Of a stretch of DNA of 13,569 nt, positions 12,598 to 13,569 are shown piece by piece. The notes under the pieces were generated by a model. The model was not told the DNA's origin. It did no database searches and saw only the letters and a program-made list of their open reading frames with translations. The stretch comes from JAVBMC01 sp031552845 (lineage in GTDB: Bacteria; Verrucomicrobiota; Kiritimatiellia; RFP12; DVOR01). The position numbers and the translations under genes were made by a program. The stretch is from positions 1 to 13,569 of the forward strand of contig JAVBMC010000015.1 of assembly GCA_031552845.1 (NCBI GenBank). The letters run 5' to 3'. Within the stretch, counting starts at the first letter, position 1. The number at the start of each line of letters is the position of its first letter.

Positions 12598-13569
12598 ATG
12601 TATAAAAAAACGCATGAGCAGACGCAGTTGCCGCAGATAGCCCTCTATTTTCAGGGGCAACTCGACCCACAAAACCGCTGGATCAAGATGGCTGAGTTTT
12701 TGCCCTGGCAGGAGCTGGAGGAACAATACGCCAAGCACTTTAAGCCGGCCGGCACGGGGGCGTTGAGTGTGCGCGTGGCGTTGGGGGCTTTGCTGATCAA
12801 GGAGATGATGGGGGTCTCGGACAGGCAGGTGCCGGAGCTGATCCGCGAGAGTCCGTATCTGCAGTATTTTATCGGACTCAAATCGTTTCAGAGCCAAGTG
12901 CCGTTTCATCACTCGCTGATGAGTTCGTTCCGCAAGCGCCTGCCGGCGGGGTTGATCCAAGAGCTCAACGAAAAGGTCATTCAACAGGCGCATCAGCCGC
13001 CAACCCCTCCCGAAGATGAACCGCCGCCCGGCAAGCCCACAGACGGTTCAAGCAGCGTCGAGACGCCGGCGGCCAACGCCGGAACGCTCGTTTTGGATGC
13101 GACGTGTGCACCGGCTGACATCAAATATCCGACGGATTTAAACTTGGTCTACGAAGCGTTACGGCTGAGTGAAAAGCTGATTGATCAAGCGCGCCAAGCG
13201 GCACACGACTCAAGCCCGCGTCCGCGTACCAAACGCCGGCTCTGCCGCCAGCGTTACCTGCAGATCATCAAACATCCCCGTTGCAGCCTGCCGAAACGGC
13301 GCAAAGCCCAGCGCTTCCTGCTCAATGCGCTGCGCCGCAACCTCGGCTTCATCGCGCAGTATTCCGATGGACTTTCGCCAGCTGCCGTAGCACAGCTGAG
13401 CGTTCTGCGGCAGCTCCACGGCCAACAACGCCATATGCTGGATCAAAAGATCAACCGGGTCGATGAACGCATCGTCAGCCTGCAGCAGCCCCATGTGCGC
13501 CCGATCGTGCGCGGCAAAGCCGGACGGCCAGTCGAGTTCGGCGCCAAACTCACCGCCAGCATCGTCGCT
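12598..13569 (+). CDS. IS5/IS1182-type DDE transposase, 3'-truncated by window edge
   Basis: The frame from ATG 12598 stays open for 324 codons to the end of the window without a stop. The N-terminal region (about 17-120) resembles the DUF772/InsH-type N-terminal transposase domain (MAEFLPWQELE, ALSVRVALGALLIKEMMGVSD, PYLQYFIG). A Pro/Ser-rich linker (about 133-160) leads to TLVLDATCAPADIKYPTDL with D167, the presumed first acid of the DDE triad; the other two lie beyond the visible part. A basic, helical insertion rich in Arg and Lys follows (about 205-240), then VRPIVRGKAGRPVEFGAKL, a segment typical of this group just before the second catalytic region. It has its own promoter and ribosome binding site and no visible frameshift so far. 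Assignment between IS5 subgroups and IS1182 is uncertain. Confidence 0.85.
   Translation, partial: MYKKTHEQTQLPQIALYFQGQLDPQNRWIKMAEFLPWQELEEQYAKHFKPAGTGALSVRVALGALLIKEMMGVSDRQVPELIRESPYLQYFIGLKSFQSQVPFHHSLMSSFRKRLPAGLIQELNEKVIQQAHQPPTPPEDEPPPGKPTDGSSSVETPAANAGTLVLDATCAPADIKYPTDLNLVYEALRLSEKLIDQARQAAHDSSPRPRTKRRLCRQRYLQIIKHPRCSLPKRRKAQRFLLNALRRNLGFIAQYSDGLSPAAVAQLSVLRQLHGQQRHMLDQKINRVDERIVSLQQPHVRPIVRGKAGRPVEFGAKLTASIVA

Larger units (their letters stand above)
12481..13569 (+). mobile_element. IS5/IS1182-type insertion sequence, left part only
   Basis: The transposase gene and its own promoter lie together in a block that follows the operon terminator and leaves the window on the right. The left end is guessed at about 12481 (GGGTCTGCCGAATAAGTCGG), because it is the first terminal-repeat-like sequence before the promoter; the right inverted repeat and target duplication are outside the window, so the boundary is not verified. 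Confidence 0.45.

Noticed and set aside
1..13569. CRISPR arrays, riboswitches, toxin-antitoxin pairs or prophage genes
   Set aside because: No regularly spaced repeats, no leader long enough for a riboswitch, and no such protein families were seen.

Overview
The window comes from a Gram-negative bacterium. It carries an outer-membrane assembly gene (bamA), a Skp/OmpH-type chaperone gene and lipobox or signal-peptide exports. Protein character and the run prs-rplY-pth-rpsF-ssb-rpsR-rplI-dnaB followed by bamA-skp suggest the PVC superphylum (Kiritimatiellota, Lentisphaerota or Verrucomicrobiota). That placement is inference from familiarity with such proteins; no search was run. Every supported protein gene and all four tRNAs lie on the + strand.

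Layout. (1) 1-1093: two AT-richer, unrecognised genes joined by an ATGA stop/start overlap; the first is cut by the window edge and the second is a lipoprotein. (2) 1105-2037: an exported alpha/beta hydrolase with a clear nucleophile elbow but no visible catalytic His at the usual place. (3) 2038-2320: non-coding, with a TAATAAGT repeat, two hairpins and a possible tRNA promoter. (4) 2321-3578: tRNA-Gly(GCC), tRNA-Lys(CTT), tRNA-Met(CAT), then ispE, whose last codons lie inside tRNA-Gln(TTG). (5) 3609-8948: prs, rplY/ctc, pth, rpsF, ssb, rpsR, rplI and dnaB, tightly packed. (6) 8945-12364: bamA overlapping dnaB by ATGA, then skp/ompH and a divergent hisI-like gene, closed by a strong hairpin terminator at 12386-12426. 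(7) 12427-13569: intergenic DNA with small inverted repeats, then the left part of an IS5/IS1182-type insertion sequence whose transposase runs off the window.

The core genes serve isoprenoid precursor synthesis (ispE), PRPP supply (prs), translation (rplY, rpsF, rpsR, rplI, pth, tRNAs), replication (ssb, dnaB) and outer-membrane protein biogenesis (bamA, skp). Short gaps and overlaps suggest one or a few long transcripts from prs to the terminator after hisI. PRPP-linked metabolism appears at both ends (prs and the HisI-like protein).

This is mostly a housekeeping region and I found no convincing new multi-gene system. The items most worth a second look are the HisI-like protein lacking the usual Asp cluster, the tRNA-Met with an aberrant T-loop, the ispE/tRNA-Gln overlap, the hydrolase without its triad His, the unknown lipoprotein pair, and the shift in + strand GC skew across co-directional genes.
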